Shown: positions 46,086 to 55,497, numbered from the stretch's first letter. The stretch is 64,000 bases of DNA from Planctomycetota bacterium (GCA_020849665.1 JADLFX010000014.1:1-64000), one strand, 5' to 3'. The notes: generated by a model not told the origin, from the letters alone. Program-made: numbers and translations.

Positions 46086-47270
46086 TCAGCCTCCCAGAAC
46101 CCCGCGCGCGACGACCAGCCGCTGGATGTCGGTGGCGCCCTCGTAGATCTCGGTGATCCGCGCGTCGCGCAGGAACCGCTCGGCGGCGCCGCTGGCCCCG
46201 GCGGGGCCGAGGATCGCCACCGCGCTGCGCGCGGCCCGATTGCAGAGGCGGCTCGCCGCGAGCTTGGCCATGGCCGCCTCCTTGGAACAGCGCACGCCGC
46301 GGTCGCGGAGCACCGCCGCACGCCAGGTGAGGAAGCGGGCGGCGTCCAGGTCGGCGGCGAGATCCGCCAGCTGGTACTGCGCCGCCTGCGAGCCGCCGCT
46401 GGACCGGCCCTTGTCGTCGCGGATGGTCTCGAGATGGTCGCGGATGAGGTCGTGGCAGGCGCGGGCGATCCCCAGCGACTGCGACGCGATCCCCAGGCGC
46501 CCGCCGTCCAGCGTGTCGAGGGCGATGGCGAAGCCCTGGCCCTCCTGGCCCAGCAGGTTGGCGGCCGGGACCTGCACGTTGTCGAGCAGGATCTCGACGG
46601 TGGGCGAGGCGCGGATCCCGAGCTTGCGCTCCTTCTTGCCTACACCCACGCCCGGCCAGCCGCGCTCGACCAGGAACGCGGAGATGCCCTTGTTGCGGTC
46701 GGGACTGGTGCGGGCGAACACGATGAAGAGCGACGCTTCGCTGCCCGTGGTGATCCAGAGCTTGGGTCCGTTCAGCACCCAGGCGTCGCCGGCACGCTTC
46801 GCCTCGCAGCGCAAGGCCGCGACGTCGGAACCCGCGCCGGCCTCGGACAGGCAGTACGCGCCCAGCCATTCGCCGGTGATCAGGCGCGGGAAGTAGCGCC
46901 GCTTCTGCTCGTCGTTCCCCCACTTCGCCAGCGGGGAGCAGGCCAGCGAGTTGTGCACCGAGACGGTGACTCCGGTGGACGGGCACACCGCGTTGAGCTC
47001 CTCGAGCAGGACGCAGCTGGCCAGGTTGCCCAGCTCGGAGCCGCCGTGCTCCCTGGGCACGGTCACGCGCAGCAGGCCGAGCCCGGCGGCGCGGGCCACC
47101 GCCTCGCGCGGAAAGCGCGCCTCGGCGTCCAGCCCGGCCGCGATCGGCGCCAATTCGCGCTCGGCGAAGGCCCGGACCGTGGCCTGCAAGGCCTTCAGGT
47201 CCTCGGGCAACTCGAAGTCGGCGACCCGGGCGCCCGTCGGGGCGCCCGGGGTCTTGGAAGGGTTGGTCAT
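46086..47270 (-). CDS. Acyl-CoA dehydrogenase
   Basis: 394 residues. It has a full set of acyl-CoA dehydrogenase signatures: [14 protein letters not shown] (FAD/substrate region), [27 protein letters not shown] and [16 protein letters not shown] with the catalytic Glu at about residue 377. This pattern fits short-chain or branched-chain dehydrogenases. It oxidises acyl-CoA to trans-2-enoyl-CoA, passing electrons to electron-transfer flavoprotein. Follows the hydroxyacyl-CoA dehydrogenase by 28 bases and precedes sppA by one base. Confidence 0.93.
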   Translation of the reverse strand: MTNPSKTPGAPTGARVADFELPEDLKALQATVRAFAERELAPIAAGLDAEARFPREAVARAAGLGLLRVTVPREHGGSELGNLASCVLLEELNAVCPSTGVTVSVHNSLACSPLAKWGNDEQKRRYFPRLITGEWLGAYCLSEAGAGSDVAALRCEAKRAGDAWVLNGPKLWITTGSEASLFIVFARTSPDRNKGISAFLVERGWPGVGVGKKERKLGIRASPTVEILLDNVQVPAANLLGQEGQGFAIALDTLDGGRLGIASQSLGIARACHDLIRDHLETIRDDKGRSSGGSQAAQYQLADLAADLDAARFLTWRAAVLRDRGVRCSKEAAMAKLAASRLCNRAARSAVAILGPAGASGAAERFLRDARITEIYEGATDIQRLVVARGVLGG

Positions 47271-47298
47271 GCGCGTGCGGAGGGTGCGGGCGCGGCGT

Positions 47299-48159
47299 TC
47301 AGGCCTTGGCGTAGTCGTAGAAGCCCTTGCCGGTCTTCCGGCCGAGATGGCCGGCGGCCACCATGCGCCGGAGCAGGGGGCAGGCACGGTACTTGTCGTC
47401 ACCCAGCCCGTCCTTCAGCACGTCGAGGATGTTCACGACCACGTCCAACCCGATCAGGTCCGCCAGGGTGAGGGGTCCCATCGGGTGGTTCATGCCGAGC
47501 TTCATGATCTCGTCGATGCCTTCCCTGGTGCTCACGCCCTCCAGGAGGCAGTACGCGGCCTCGTTGATCATCGGCATGAGCACGCGGTTGGACACGAAGC
47601 CGGGGTAGTCCTGGGCCTCGACCGGCGTCTTGCCCATGGCCTTGGCGCACTCCATGGTCCAACGCGTCGTCGCCTCGGAGGTGTCCTGGCCGCGCACCAC
47701 CTCGACCAGGGCCATCATCGGCACGGGGTTCATGAAGTGCATCCCGATCACCCGGTCGGCGCGCCGCGTGGCAGCGCCCAGGACCGTGAGCGAGATCGAC
47801 GAGGTGTTGCTGGCGAGGATCGTCTCGTTCGGGGTGAGGCCATCCAGGGTGCGGAACACCTGCTTCTTCACCTCGAGGTTCTCGGTGACCGCCTCCACCA
47901 CCAGCTGGGTCCTGGCGACCGAGTCCATCGCCGTGCTGGGCGTGATGCGCGCCAGGATCTCCCTGGCCTGCGACTCGGTCAGCTTCTCCTTCTTGACGAA
48001 GCGTGCGAGGCTCTGCTGCACCGCATTGATGCCGCGCTGCACGAACTCGTCCTTGACGTCGATCAGCAGCGTCGGCACTCCGACCATGGCGAACGACTGG
48101 GCGATGCCGTTGCCCATGGTGCCTGCGCCGATCACGGCGACCATCTTGGGAAGGCTCAT
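47299..48159 (-). CDS. hbd: 3-hydroxybutyryl-CoA (3-hydroxyacyl-CoA) dehydrogenase
   Basis: 286 residues, the standard length of the stand-alone enzyme. The NAD Rossmann motif VIGAGTMG (about 9-16), the catalytic [10 protein letters not shown] (His about 140) and the C-terminal domain signature [18 protein letters not shown] are intact. It also has [16 protein letters not shown] and KTGKGFYDY. It oxidises 3-hydroxyacyl-CoA to 3-ketoacyl-CoA, or works in reverse. Start overlaps the thiolase stop by ATGA, so the last two steps of the beta-oxidation spiral are co-translated. No crotonase gene is in the window. Confidence 0.95.
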   Translation of the reverse strand: MSLPKMVAVIGAGTMGNGIAQSFAMVGVPTLLIDVKDEFVQRGINAVQQSLARFVKKEKLTESQAREILARITPSTAMDSVARTQLVVEAVTENLEVKKQVFRTLDGLTPNETILASNTSSISLTVLGAATRRADRVIGMHFMNPVPMMALVEVVRGQDTSEATTRWTMECAKAMGKTPVEAQDYPGFVSNRVLMPMINEAAYCLLEGVSTREGIDEIMKLGMNHPMGPLTLADLIGLDVVVNILDVLKDGLGDDKYRACPLLRRMVAAGHLGRKTGKGFYDYAKA

Positions 48160-49343
48160 GCGATCCTCTCCACGGCCAGGGCGACGGCGTTGCCTCCGCC
48201 GAGACAGAGGCCGGCGATGCCGCGGGACTTGCCGCGGTCGGCCAGCGCGTGCAGCAGCGTGACCAGCAGCCGCGCGCCCGAGCACCCGATCGGGTGGCCG
48301 AGCGCCACCGCGCCGCCATGCACGTTCACGCGCGCGGCGTCCAGCTCGAGGGTGCGGGTGAGCGCCACGGCCTGCGCGGAGAACGCCTCGTTCAGTTCCA
48401 CGAGGTCGAAGTCCCTGGGTTTGCAGCGCAGCTGCGCGCAGACCTTCTGCACCGCGATCTCGGGCGCCATCATCACCCACTCCGGGGCGAGTCCTCCGGT
48501 GGCGTAGCCGAGGATGCGCGCGATGGGGGTCACCCCGTGTGCGCGTGCGAACTCCTCGTCCATCACCACCAGCGCGGCGGCGCCGTCGCTGATCTGCGAG
48601 GCGTTGCCGGCGGTGACGGTGCCCTTGTCCTTGACGAACGCGGGGCGCAGGCGCGCCAGCGCCTCGGCCGTCGTGTCGGCGCGGGGCCCCTCGTCCTTGT
48701 CGAAGCGGGTCACCTGCCCCTTGGGCCCGGCAACCTCCACCGCGAACACCTCCTTCTGGAACTTGCCCGCGGCCAGGGCGGCGACCGCGCGGCGGTGGCT
48801 CTCCGCGGCGAAGCGATCCTGGTCCTCACGGCTGACGCCGTACTTCTCGGCGACCAGCTCGGCGGTGTTGCCCATGTGGAAGTCCCGGTAGGCGTCCCAG
48901 AGGCCGTCCGCGATCATGCCGTCCAGCACCTGGGCGTGGCCGAGGCGATGCCCGGCCCGGGCCTGCGGCAGGTAGTAGGGCGCGTTGGTCATGGACTCCA
49001 TGCCGCCCGCGACGAGGCACTTCGCGTCGCCGGCCTTGATCGCCTGGGCGGCGAGCATCACGGACTTCAGCCCGCTGCCGCACACCTTGTTCACGGTGAA
49101 CGCACCCACCGCGTCCGGGATGCCCGCGCCGCGCAGCGCCTGCCGGGCGGGGTTCTGACCGAGTCCGGCAGTGAGCACGCAGCCCAGGATCACCTCCTCC
49201 ACCGCGTCCTTGGGGAGGTGGGCGCGGTTCAGCGCCTCGCCAACCGCCAGCGCGCCGAGCCGGGGGGCGGGGAAGGACGCCAATGCGCCCTGGAACTTGC
49301 CGATGGCGGTCCGGCACGCGGAGACGAGAACGGGTCTGCCCAT
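48156..49343 (-). CDS. Acetyl-CoA acetyltransferase (thiolase)
   Basis: 395 residues, the standard thiolase length. The nucleophile Cys88 is in [11 protein letters not shown]. The catalytic His is in [14 protein letters not shown] (about 351) and the second Cys in CLGGG (about 381). AFSAQA and [11 protein letters not shown] are also typical. AGAGGTG precedes the ATG at good spacing. It cleaves acetoacetyl-CoA or condenses two acetyl-CoA. First gene of the minus-strand cluster, with a housekeeping-type promoter about 60-85 bases upstream. Confidence 0.95.
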   Translation of the reverse strand: MGRPVLVSACRTAIGKFQGALASFPAPRLGALAVGEALNRAHLPKDAVEEVILGCVLTAGLGQNPARQALRGAGIPDAVGAFTVNKVCGSGLKSVMLAAQAIKAGDAKCLVAGGMESMTNAPYYLPQARAGHRLGHAQVLDGMIADGLWDAYRDFHMGNTAELVAEKYGVSREDQDRFAAESHRRAVAALAAGKFQKEVFAVEVAGPKGQVTRFDKDEGPRADTTAEALARLRPAFVKDKGTVTAGNASQISDGAAALVVMDEEFARAHGVTPIARILGYATGGLAPEWVMMAPEIAVQKVCAQLRCKPRDFDLVELNEAFSAQAVALTRTLELDAARVNVHGGAVALGHPIGCSGARLLVTLLHALADRGKSRGIAGLCLGGGNAVALAVERIA

Positions 49344-49399
49344 GGTGCACCTCTGCCGGGGCTGCGCGGGGGGATTACCGCAATGCGTGCGGTCGGGCG

Positions 49400-49427
49400 A
49401 GGATAGGTCGCCCTTGGAGGGAGTCAA
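49400..49427 (-). promoter_or_regulatory. Sigma-70-type promoter for the thiolase operon
   Basis: On the minus strand TTGACT (49427-49422) and TATCCT (49405-49400) are separated by 16 bases. The start of transcription would fall near 49393, about 50 bases before the thiolase ATG. It is among the closest matches to the housekeeping consensus in the window. Confidence 0.6.
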
Positions 49428-49576
49428 CGGCGGTCTCCGGCGGCTCTTTCCTGCACCTGGGCCGGGAGTCGCCGGCGGCTCGGGGCGGGAACCGGCGCGC
49501 TGCGGGAGCCTTCCGGGCAGGGTCCAGGACCGTTCGCCGCGAGCCGCGGGGCCGAGGGAGGGCCGGACGCGACGCC

Positions 49577-50251
49577 CTAGCGCCCGGCTCGGGTCGCGGT
49601 ATGGACGGCGGAGGGGCAGTGGGCGGCCAGGACGCAGCGCTCGCACGCGGGTTTGCGCGCGGCACAGACCTTACGGCCGTGCCAGATCAGGGCGTGGGAG
49701 AACCAGATCCAGTCCTCCCGCGGGATCCGCTCCATCAGGTCGCGCTCGATCTTGACCGGGTCGCCGTGCCGGGTGAGGCCGAGGCGCCGCGCCAGCCGGG
49801 CGACGTGGGTGTCGACCACCACGCCCTCGGCGCGTCCGAACGCCGTGCCCAGGACCACGTTCGCGGTCTTGCGAGCCACGCCCGGCAGCTCGAGCAGGTC
49901 CTCCATCCGGTCCGGCACGCGCCCCGCGAACCGGGTCACCAGCGTGCGCGCGGCGCCCTGGATGTTCTTCGCCTTGTTGCGGAAGAACCCCGTCGAGCGG
50001 ATCTCCTGCTCGAGGAGCGGCAGCGGCACCTCGGCCAGAGCCTCCGGCGTCCCCCACCTGGCGAAGAGTCCGGGCGTGACCAGGTTGACGCGTTCGTCGG
50101 TGCACTGCGCCGAGAGGATGGTCGCCACCAGGAGCTGGAACGCATCCCGGTGCACGAGCGCGCAACGCGGCTCGGGGTGCTCCTTGCGCAGTCCACGCAG
50201 GATCGCGGCGAGGCGGCGGCGCTCCGCCGCGGGATCGGCACGTCGGACCAC
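49577..50251 (-). CDS. nth: Endonuclease III
   Basis: 224 residues from a GTG. The helix-hairpin-helix reads [13 protein letters not shown] with catalytic Lys128, and the catalytic Asp147 is in VVVDTHV. The 4Fe-4S loop is C-x6-C-x2-C-x5-C (Cys196, 203, 206, 212). [10 protein letters not shown] is the conserved N-terminal motif. It is a bifunctional DNA glycosylase/AP lyase removing oxidised pyrimidines. Single gene, divergent from the ZIP transporter; the 233 bases between it and the thiolase start hold the thiolase promoter. Confidence 0.95.
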   Translation of the reverse strand: MVRRADPAAERRRLAAILRGLRKEHPEPRCALVHRDAFQLLVATILSAQCTDERVNLVTPGLFARWGTPEALAEVPLPLLEQEIRSTGFFRNKAKNIQGAARTLVTRFAGRVPDRMEDLLELPGVARKTANVVLGTAFGRAEGVVVDTHVARLARRLGLTRHGDPVKIERDLMERIPREDWIWFSHALIWHGRKVCAARKPACERCVLAAHCPSAVHTATRAGR

Positions 50252-50325
50252 GCGGGAGGCTTACGGCGCCAGGCTCGGCGGCGCAACTCTTGCCACTCGA
50301 TTGCAGGACTCCTACGCTCCGCCCG

Positions 50326-51096
50326 ATGGTCGCGGCGCAAGGCACGATCCTGCTCGTGGCGAGCCTGGCCGGCATCGGGCTGGTGCCGTTCCTGCGGCGC
50401 CGGCCGCATCTCCTGGCCGCGGGCACGGCGTTCGCAGCCGGCATCCTCCTGCCGGCGATCTTCATCCACATGCTGCCCGAGGCCATGGCCCGCAGCGAGT
50501 TGGCCAGCGTGCTCTTCGTGCTCGGCTTCGTCGGGATGCTGCTGCTCAGCCAGCACGTGCTCAAGACCGACCCGTGTTGCGACCACGAGCACGCGCAGCA
50601 CGCCGGCCTGCCGAGCTACGTGGCGCTGGCCCTCTGCTCGGTGAACGACGGCCTGATCATGGGCGCAGACGTGGAGTGCGGCTTCGCGTCGACCACGCTC
50701 TGGGCGATGGTCCTGCACAAGGTCTCGTCCTCGTTCGCGCTGGTGATGCTGCTGGCCAGTTTCGGCTACCAGGTGCACCGCCTCGCCGGGGTGCTGGCCC
50801 TGGTGGCGTTCGCGGCGATCACGCCGGCCACCCTGGTGTTGGCCACGCAGGTGGAGGCGATCCTGCCCTACACCGCCATCCTGCAGGCACTGGCCAGCGG
50901 CGCGATGCTCTACGCGATCGCCGAGACCATGCTGCCACGCATGGAACACGCGGCGCGCGATCGCGGATCGGCAGCGCTTCCGGCCTTCCTCATCGCCGTG
51001 CTGCTCAGCATCGCGATCGAGAAGCTGGGCCACCAGCACGAGCACCCCGGACACGTGCACGCCGATCAGGGCAACCAGGCGGAACCGCGCCGCTAG
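50326..51096 (+). CDS. ZIP-family metal transporter
   Basis: 256 residues with about eight hydrophobic segments. FAAGILLPAIFIHMLPEAM matches TM2 of ZIP proteins. CSVNDGLIMGAD and LHKVSSSFALVML correspond to the metal-site helices TM4 and TM5, where the more usual HS..DG and HE..HE are altered to CSVNDG and HK. A cytoplasmic loop contains CCDHEHAQH and the C-terminus is His-rich (HQHEHPGHVH), both plausible metal-binding tails. Probably imports Zn or another divalent cation. No regulator is adjacent. Confidence 0.83.
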   Translation: MVAAQGTILLVASLAGIGLVPFLRRRPHLLAAGTAFAAGILLPAIFIHMLPEAMARSELASVLFVLGFVGMLLLSQHVLKTDPCCDHEHAQHAGLPSYVALALCSVNDGLIMGADVECGFASTTLWAMVLHKVSSSFALVMLLASFGYQVHRLAGVLALVAFAAITPATLVLATQVEAILPYTAILQALASGAMLYAIAETMLPRMEHAARDRGSAALPAFLIAVLLSIAIEKLGHQHEHPGHVHADQGNQAEPRR

Positions 51097-51136
51097 GCCG
51101 GGCCCCGAGGCCCCTCCGCGGGGAGCTGCGGGGTGA

Positions 51137-51212
51137 TGGTGGAGACGAAGGGACTCGAACCCTCAACCTCAGCAATGCGAGCGCTGCGCTCTACCAATTG
51201 AGCTACGTCCCC
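51137..51212 (-). tRNA. tRNA-Ala (anticodon CGC), CCA encoded
   Basis: The minus strand folds into a full cloverleaf: acceptor GGGGACG/CGTCTCC with the alanine identity pair G3:U70, D arm GCTC/GAGC, anticodon stem CAGCG/TGCTG around loop CTCGCAT, and T arm GAGGG/CCCTT with TTCGAGT. The anticodon CGC reads GCG codons. The discriminator A is followed directly by encoded CCA. Stands alone 40 bases after the ZIP gene; no integrase or attachment repeats were seen nearby. Confidence 0.95.
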
Positions 51213-51483
51213 ACGCAGGGCGTGAAGGGCCGGGGAGACTAGCGAGGGTCCCAGGGGAAGGGAAGGGGGCGCTACACCCCTTCGCACCGGCCTCGCGCAG
51301 GGGGTCGGAAGGCCCCACGCGTGGCCGGGAGCCGCGCGCGGATGCGGCCGCGGGCGCTCCGCGCCACGTCCCGATCCGGGACTGGGACCGCGGGTCTTGG
51401 CGCGGGCAAAAGATCGATCGCCCTTCCTTCCGATGAAGCTGTGCGGTGGGGCTTTCCCACCTGGACCGGGACGGAGCGCCAAC

Positions 51484-52446
51484 GTGACGATGGAGAGCTA
51501 CACGATCCAAGAGGCCGCCAGGCTCCTGGGAGTCGGGGAGGATCAGGTCCGGCACACGCTGCAGGATCTGGCCGCCAAGAACCCAACCCTGAGCGGCAAG
51601 GAACCCCTGACCAAGGACACGGTGGAGGCGGTCCGCCAGGCACTACGCGGTGCCAAGCCCGCCCCCGCCGCAGGCAAGCAGGGCGCCACGGTGTTCTGCG
51701 TCACGTCCGGCAAGGGCGGCGTGGGCAAGACCGCGTTCGCGGTCAACACCGCCGTGGAATTCGCGCGCCGCGGCTACCGCACGATCGTCGTCGACGCCGA
51801 CCTGGGGCTGGCCAACGCACACATCCTCGGCGGCGTGAAGCCAGCCAAGACGCTTTCCGACCTCCTCGACAAGAAGGCCGAGCTGCACGAGATCATCGTG
51901 GACGGCCCGGGTGGCGCGAAGTTCGTGTCCGGCGGCAGCGGCGTGGCCGAGATGGCCAACCTGGACGACGCAGGTCGGAAGCGGATCGTGGACGCGGTGC
52001 AGGCGCTGAAGCCGTACTGCGACATCGTCGTGATCGACACCGGCGCCGGCGTGTCCAAGGCGGTCACCGACTTCGTGGCGATCAGCGATCACACGATCGT
52101 GGTCACGACCAGCAACTTCGCGGCGATCGCCGATGCCTACGGCATCGTCAAGATCATGGTGCAGGAGGGCTACCGCCGCTCCATGCACCTGGTGGTGAAC
52201 CGGGTCCGCTCGCCCGAGGAGGCCGAGCAGGTGTTCAAGAAGTTGAAGGGCTGCACCGAGCGATTCTTGAGCTTCGACCTCAACTGGCTCGGATTGCTGC
52301 CGGAAGATACCAGTGTGGAGGGGGCTGTGACGAAGCGCAGTCCCTTCTGCGAGTCGTTCCCCAACAGCGTCGCGACGCGCTACCTGAAGAAGGTGGTCAC
52401 CTCGCTCGAGCGGTTCCTGCCGGTGCTCGCCGGCCGGACCGGTTGA
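51484..52446 (+). CDS. MinD/FlhG-family ATPase with N-terminal helix-turn-helix
   Basis: 320 residues. GTG at 51484 is chosen because GGAG lies 7 bases before it; ATG at 51490 is possible. Residues about 6-30 (YTIQEAARLLGVGEDQVRHTL) look like a MerR/excisionase-type helix-turn-helix. The deviant Walker A is SGKGGVGKT (about 75-83). VVDADLGLANAHILGG and DIVVIDTGAG are the other nucleotide motifs. ANAHILGG and the TSNFAAIADAYGIVK segment match the FlhG/YlxH subgroup, but no flagellar gene is present. It may control positioning or transcription of an unknown target. The HU gene follows after 85 bases. The 271 bases upstream to the tRNA show no other gene. Confidence 0.82.
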   Translation: MTMESYTIQEAARLLGVGEDQVRHTLQDLAAKNPTLSGKEPLTKDTVEAVRQALRGAKPAPAAGKQGATVFCVTSGKGGVGKTAFAVNTAVEFARRGYRTIVVDADLGLANAHILGGVKPAKTLSDLLDKKAELHEIIVDGPGGAKFVSGGSGVAEMANLDDAGRKRIVDAVQALKPYCDIVVIDTGAGVSKAVTDFVAISDHTIVVTTSNFAAIADAYGIVKIMVQEGYRRSMHLVVNRVRSPEEAEQVFKKLKGCTERFLSFDLNWLGLLPEDTSVEGAVTKRSPFCESFPNSVATRYLKKVVTSLERFLPVLAGRTG

Positions 52447-52531
52447 GCCGGAGCGCGACGGCCAGCGGGGCAGCGATCGGGAGAGTCATCGGGAAACCGG
52501 GAACGCAACACACAACGCAGGTGGTGTCACC

Positions 52532-52954
52532 GTGAAGCAGGAACACGATCGTCGGCTGGACTCCGCGCTCCTCGAGGGGAAGGGCGGGAAGATGAGCGAG
52601 AAGGACTTTCCGCAGGCCAACAAGGGCATCCTGGCGGAGAACGTGGCGGAGGAACTGAACGTCCCGCGCCGGACCGCGGCCCGCGTCCTCGACGCGGTGC
52701 TCGACTCCATCCGCGACCTGCTGCGCGCCCGTGGCCGCGTGGCGGTGAAGGGCTTCGGCACCTTCGAGCGCAAGATCCGCAAGGGTCGCGCCTACAAGCA
52801 CCCGCTCTCGGGCAAGAGCATCGAGGTCGCCGACAAGGAGACCATCCTGTTCAAGCCCAGCGATCAGCTGATCGTCGAGACCCGCACGGGCGCGACGCCT
52901 CCGGCGCGCAAGCCGAGCGGCGGCCAGCCCGACGACATCCTGTTCCAGGGCTGA
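52532..52954 (+). CDS. HU/IHF-family DNA-binding protein
   Basis: 140 residues from a GTG with AGGTGG five bases before it; an ATG at 52592 would give 120 residues. The HU fold spans about residues 30-120: helical dimer core (GILAENVAEELNVPRRTAARVLDAVLDSI), then GRVAVKGFGTFERK, and the DNA-binding arm with KHPLSGKSIEV. Both ends carry extensions absent from typical 90-residue HU, a charged N-terminus and a Pro/Gly-rich tail. Compacts and bends DNA. Monocistronic or paired with the MinD-like gene; a strong hairpin follows. Confidence 0.9.
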   Translation: MKQEHDRRLDSALLEGKGGKMSEKDFPQANKGILAENVAEELNVPRRTAARVLDAVLDSIRDLLRARGRVAVKGFGTFERKIRKGRAYKHPLSGKSIEVADKETILFKPSDQLIVETRTGATPPARKPSGGQPDDILFQG

Positions 52955-52972
52955 TCCGGACGGGAACTCGAT

Positions 52973-52998
52973 GACGGCCGGGCGAGCGCCCGGCCGTC
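52973..52998 (+). terminator. Strong hairpin terminator after the HU gene
   Basis: GACGGCCGGGC (52973-52983) pairs perfectly with GCCCGGCCGTC (52988-52998) around a GAGC loop, 19 bases after the HU stop. The downstream sequence has only a short T-run (GTTT). The in-frame ATG at 52971 falls on this stem, which argues against it as the start of the next gene. Confidence 0.72.
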
Positions 52999-53054
52999 GG
53001 CGTTTCGGGATCCTGCCCGCGCGAACGCTCCGCTATCGTCTCCGCCTTCCTGCC

Positions 53055-53906
53055 GTGGCCAGATCCCCCACCCCCCCGCCCTTCGTCGCCGCCTGCGTGC
53101 AGTTCGATGTGCACCGCGGCGAGGTCGAGCGCAACCTCGCCGCTGCCGAGGCCGGCCTGCGGGCCGCCGCGGCCGCCGGGGCGCGGCTGGCGGTGCTGCC
53201 CGAGGTGTGGACCACGTCGATCCAGGCGGCGTACGGCGCCGAGATCGTGCAGCGCAGCCTCGCCGCCGAGGCAAGGCTCCAGGAACTCTCGCGCACCCTT
53301 GGCATGGTGGTGGTGGGCGGCGGGATCGAGAGCGAGGAGGGCCGCATCTACAACGTGGCCCGCGTCGTGGCCGAGGGGCGGGTGCTGGGTACCGCGCGCA
53401 AGATCCACCTCTTCTCCCCCAATGGCGAGGACAAGGTGTTCACCGCCGGCGAGCGGCCGCTCCTCGTGGAGACGCCCCTGGGCCGCATCGGGGTGGCCAT
53501 CTGCTACGACCTGCGGTTCCCCGAACTGGTGCGCTGGTTCTTCGCTCAGCGCGCCGAGGTGCTCTGCGTCCCGGCGCAGTGGCCCGAGGCCCGCGCCGAG
53601 CACTGGCTGGCACTCAGCCAGGCGCGCGCGATCGAGAACCAGCTCTTCCTCATGGCGTGCAACCGCACCGGACGCGAACCGTCCCTCAAGCGCCAGGCGG
53701 CACTGCACTTCCCTGGCAACAGCCGGATCGTCGACCCGACCGGCGAGATCCTCGCACGCGGCAACGGCGAGGACGAGCCGGTCCTGGCGACCCTGGACCT
53801 GGCCCGCACGCGCATGATCCGGCGCCTGCTGCCGATCGAACGGGACCGGCGTCCCGAGGTCTATGAACGGATCTGGGGTCCCGGCTGGCGACCCCTGCGC
53901 GGCTGA
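53055..53906 (+). CDS. Carbon-nitrogen hydrolase, omega-amidase (Nit2/YafV)-like
   Basis: 283 residues from a GTG at 53055, preferred to the upstream ATG because that lies inside the HU terminator. The catalytic triad is Glu50 (AVLPEVW), Lys116 (TARKIHLF) and Cys150 (VAICYDLRFPEL). The RFPEL extension and QWPEARAEHW favour the Nit2/YafV branch, which hydrolyses alpha-keto-amides such as 2-oxoglutaramate to keto acids and ammonia. It acts as a cytoplasmic metabolite repair enzyme. Convergent with the sigma factor gene, the two stops separated by 13 bases. Confidence 0.88.
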   Translation: MARSPTPPPFVAACVQFDVHRGEVERNLAAAEAGLRAAAAAGARLAVLPEVWTTSIQAAYGAEIVQRSLAAEARLQELSRTLGMVVVGGGIESEEGRIYNVARVVAEGRVLGTARKIHLFSPNGEDKVFTAGERPLLVETPLGRIGVAICYDLRFPELVRWFFAQRAEVLCVPAQWPEARAEHWLALSQARAIENQLFLMACNRTGREPSLKRQAALHFPGNSRIVDPTGEILARGNGEDEPVLATLDLARTRMIRRLLPIERDRRPEVYERIWGPGWRPLRG

Positions 53907-53919
53907 ACCGCCCCGCGGA

Positions 53920-55152
53920 TCACGCGAAGGCCTTCAGGCGCTGGATCCGTGCCGGCCGCTGCAGCCGCGCCAGGGCGGCCTTCTGCAGCTGGCGCACGCG
54001 CTCCGCGGTGATGCCCATGTCGGCCGCGATCTCGCCGAGTGTCTCCGGCGTGCTGCCGTCCAGACCGAAGCGCCGCGAGAGGATCTGGGACTCGCGCTCG
54101 GGCAGCTCCTTCAGGAGTTCGCCCAGGCGCTCCTGGAGGTTGCCGTCCTGCACCAGTTCGGGCACGGGAACGTCGCGCTCGTCGGCCAGGGTCTGGGACA
54201 ACGTGCCCCCCTCCTCGTCGCCCGGCAGCTCGGCATCGATGCTCACGGCGTAGCGGCGCGTCGCCAGGAGCTCCTCCAGCCGTTCCACAGGCATGCCCAG
54301 CCTGCGCGCGACCTCCTCGTTGGCGATCTCGCGGCCATCGGCACGCCGCGCCTCCTCGCGGATCCGCTGCACCTTCTTGAGGGTCTTCTGCACCCACACC
54401 GGGATGCGGACCGTGCGCGAGGCGTTGTAGAGCAGCTTCAGGATCGCCTGATGGATCCAGTACTGCGCGTAGGTCTTGAAGCGCACGTCGCGCCGCCAGT
54501 CGAAGCCGTCGATGGCCTGGAACAGGGAGGCATTGCCCTCCTGGACGAGATCCTGCAGGTCGACGCCCAGGCCCCGGTAGCGATGCGCGCAGGCGGTGAC
54601 CATGTAGAGCGCGGACTCGACGTACACACGACGCAGATGCTGTACCTCCTGGAGGCAGCGCGCTGCGTACCGCAGGGCGATCCGGTCGACGTTCGCGGGC
54701 AGCTCGGAGGGCAGCCGGTAGCCGTCGTCCTCGATGGCCCGGATCTGGTCGGCGTCGAACCCTGCCTGGGTCATCGCCATCCGCGCCCGCACCTTGAGGA
54801 ACTCGTAGCGCCGCGCCATCAAGAACTCGCCATGGCGGTCGAGGCGGGGGATGCGCTGGATCTGCGCTTCGTAGAGTCCGACCCAGGTCACACGTGGATC
54901 CACGCCCACCTGCGAGAAGGGTGTGCCCGCCTCGTCCACGGCGGCACGCTCCCCGGCTGCGCCGGCGTCCTCGCCGACACCCGTCACCTCGAGCCGGATC
55001 GCCTTGGCGCAGAACTCACGGGCCAGCTTCTGCAGGCGGGCGTCGTATTCGGGCGTCGGGACGTCCAGGAGCTGGTCCACCACTGCGAGGTCGAGCAGCT
55101 GGTTGGGGACCAGGCGCGGCAGGCGCGCGGTGCGGATTCGGCGTGAGAACAT
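53920..55152 (-). CDS. RpoD-like sigma-70 family factor
   Basis: 410 residues from the ATG at 55152, which has GAGG seven bases upstream; a TTG six bases earlier is unlikely. Region 1.2-like sequence is at about 105-125. Region 2 (about 170-245) includes DLVQEGNASLFQAIDGFDW and FKTYAQYWIHQAI. Region 3 begins near PVWVQKTLKK. Region 4 (about 345-400) has LPERESQILSRRFG and LGEIAADMGITAERVRQLQ. No acidic region 1.1 comparable to a full RpoD was seen, so it may be an alternative RpoD-like sigma rather than the housekeeping one. A long AT-richer leader precedes it. Confidence 0.88.
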   Translation of the reverse strand: MFSRRIRTARLPRLVPNQLLDLAVVDQLLDVPTPEYDARLQKLAREFCAKAIRLEVTGVGEDAGAAGERAAVDEAGTPFSQVGVDPRVTWVGLYEAQIQRIPRLDRHGEFLMARRYEFLKVRARMAMTQAGFDADQIRAIEDDGYRLPSELPANVDRIALRYAARCLQEVQHLRRVYVESALYMVTACAHRYRGLGVDLQDLVQEGNASLFQAIDGFDWRRDVRFKTYAQYWIHQAILKLLYNASRTVRIPVWVQKTLKKVQRIREEARRADGREIANEEVARRLGMPVERLEELLATRRYAVSIDAELPGDEEGGTLSQTLADERDVPVPELVQDGNLQERLGELLKELPERESQILSRRFGLDGSTPETLGEIAADMGITAERVRQLQKAALARLQRPARIQRLKAFA

Positions 55153-55497
55153 GGTCAATCCTCGTGGCTAGGACGTCCAGATATCTACCTGAACAATCAC
55201 CTCGACTCCAGTGAATTACATGCTGTCTACGTTTTTTAGTGGACAAAACTCCAGGGCTTCTGTCGCCATGGGTGCTGTCGACTCAAGGCAAATTATTTCA
55301 AGCACTTACGTTCGATCCGGAGCTTGGGTCCCGTGCGCCCGGCTTGGCTGGGCGACCGCCCGACTGCCGGACCGATGATGGCCGGGTGGATGCGGTTTCC
55401 GACGGCGCGATTGCGCAGACGTAACGGAGTTCGGGCGGCGCGGGCGGCGGTCGACCCGAACCTCCCCGCGTGGTCCCCCCCGGCCAGGGAACGACGG
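55153..55497 (-). other. AT-richer leader of the sigma factor gene
   Basis: 345 bases without a credible gene. From about 55180 to 55320 the sequence is clearly richer in A/T than anything nearby, including TTTTTT (as AAAAAA on the coding strand) and AATTATTT. Candidate minus-strand elements are TTGTCC near 55243 and TGTAAT near 55217, but the spacing is poor. The region probably holds the sigma gene's promoter and possible leader regulation; the distal part (about 55330-55400) has a short stem that could terminate the upstream gene. Confidence 0.4.

Noticed and set aside
51137..51212. tRNA-Ala as an integration (att) site of a mobile element
   Set aside because: No integrase, no repeated tRNA 3' end and no change in gene style on either side.
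52971..53054. Longer start (ATG 52971) for the nitrilase-family gene
   Set aside because: It lies inside a perfect 11-bp hairpin serving as the HU terminator, and the extra residues do not match the family.
55239..55424. 61-codon plus-strand frame upstream of the sigma factor
   Set aside because: No ribosome site, no recognisable features, and it overlaps the probable leader of the minus-strand sigma gene.
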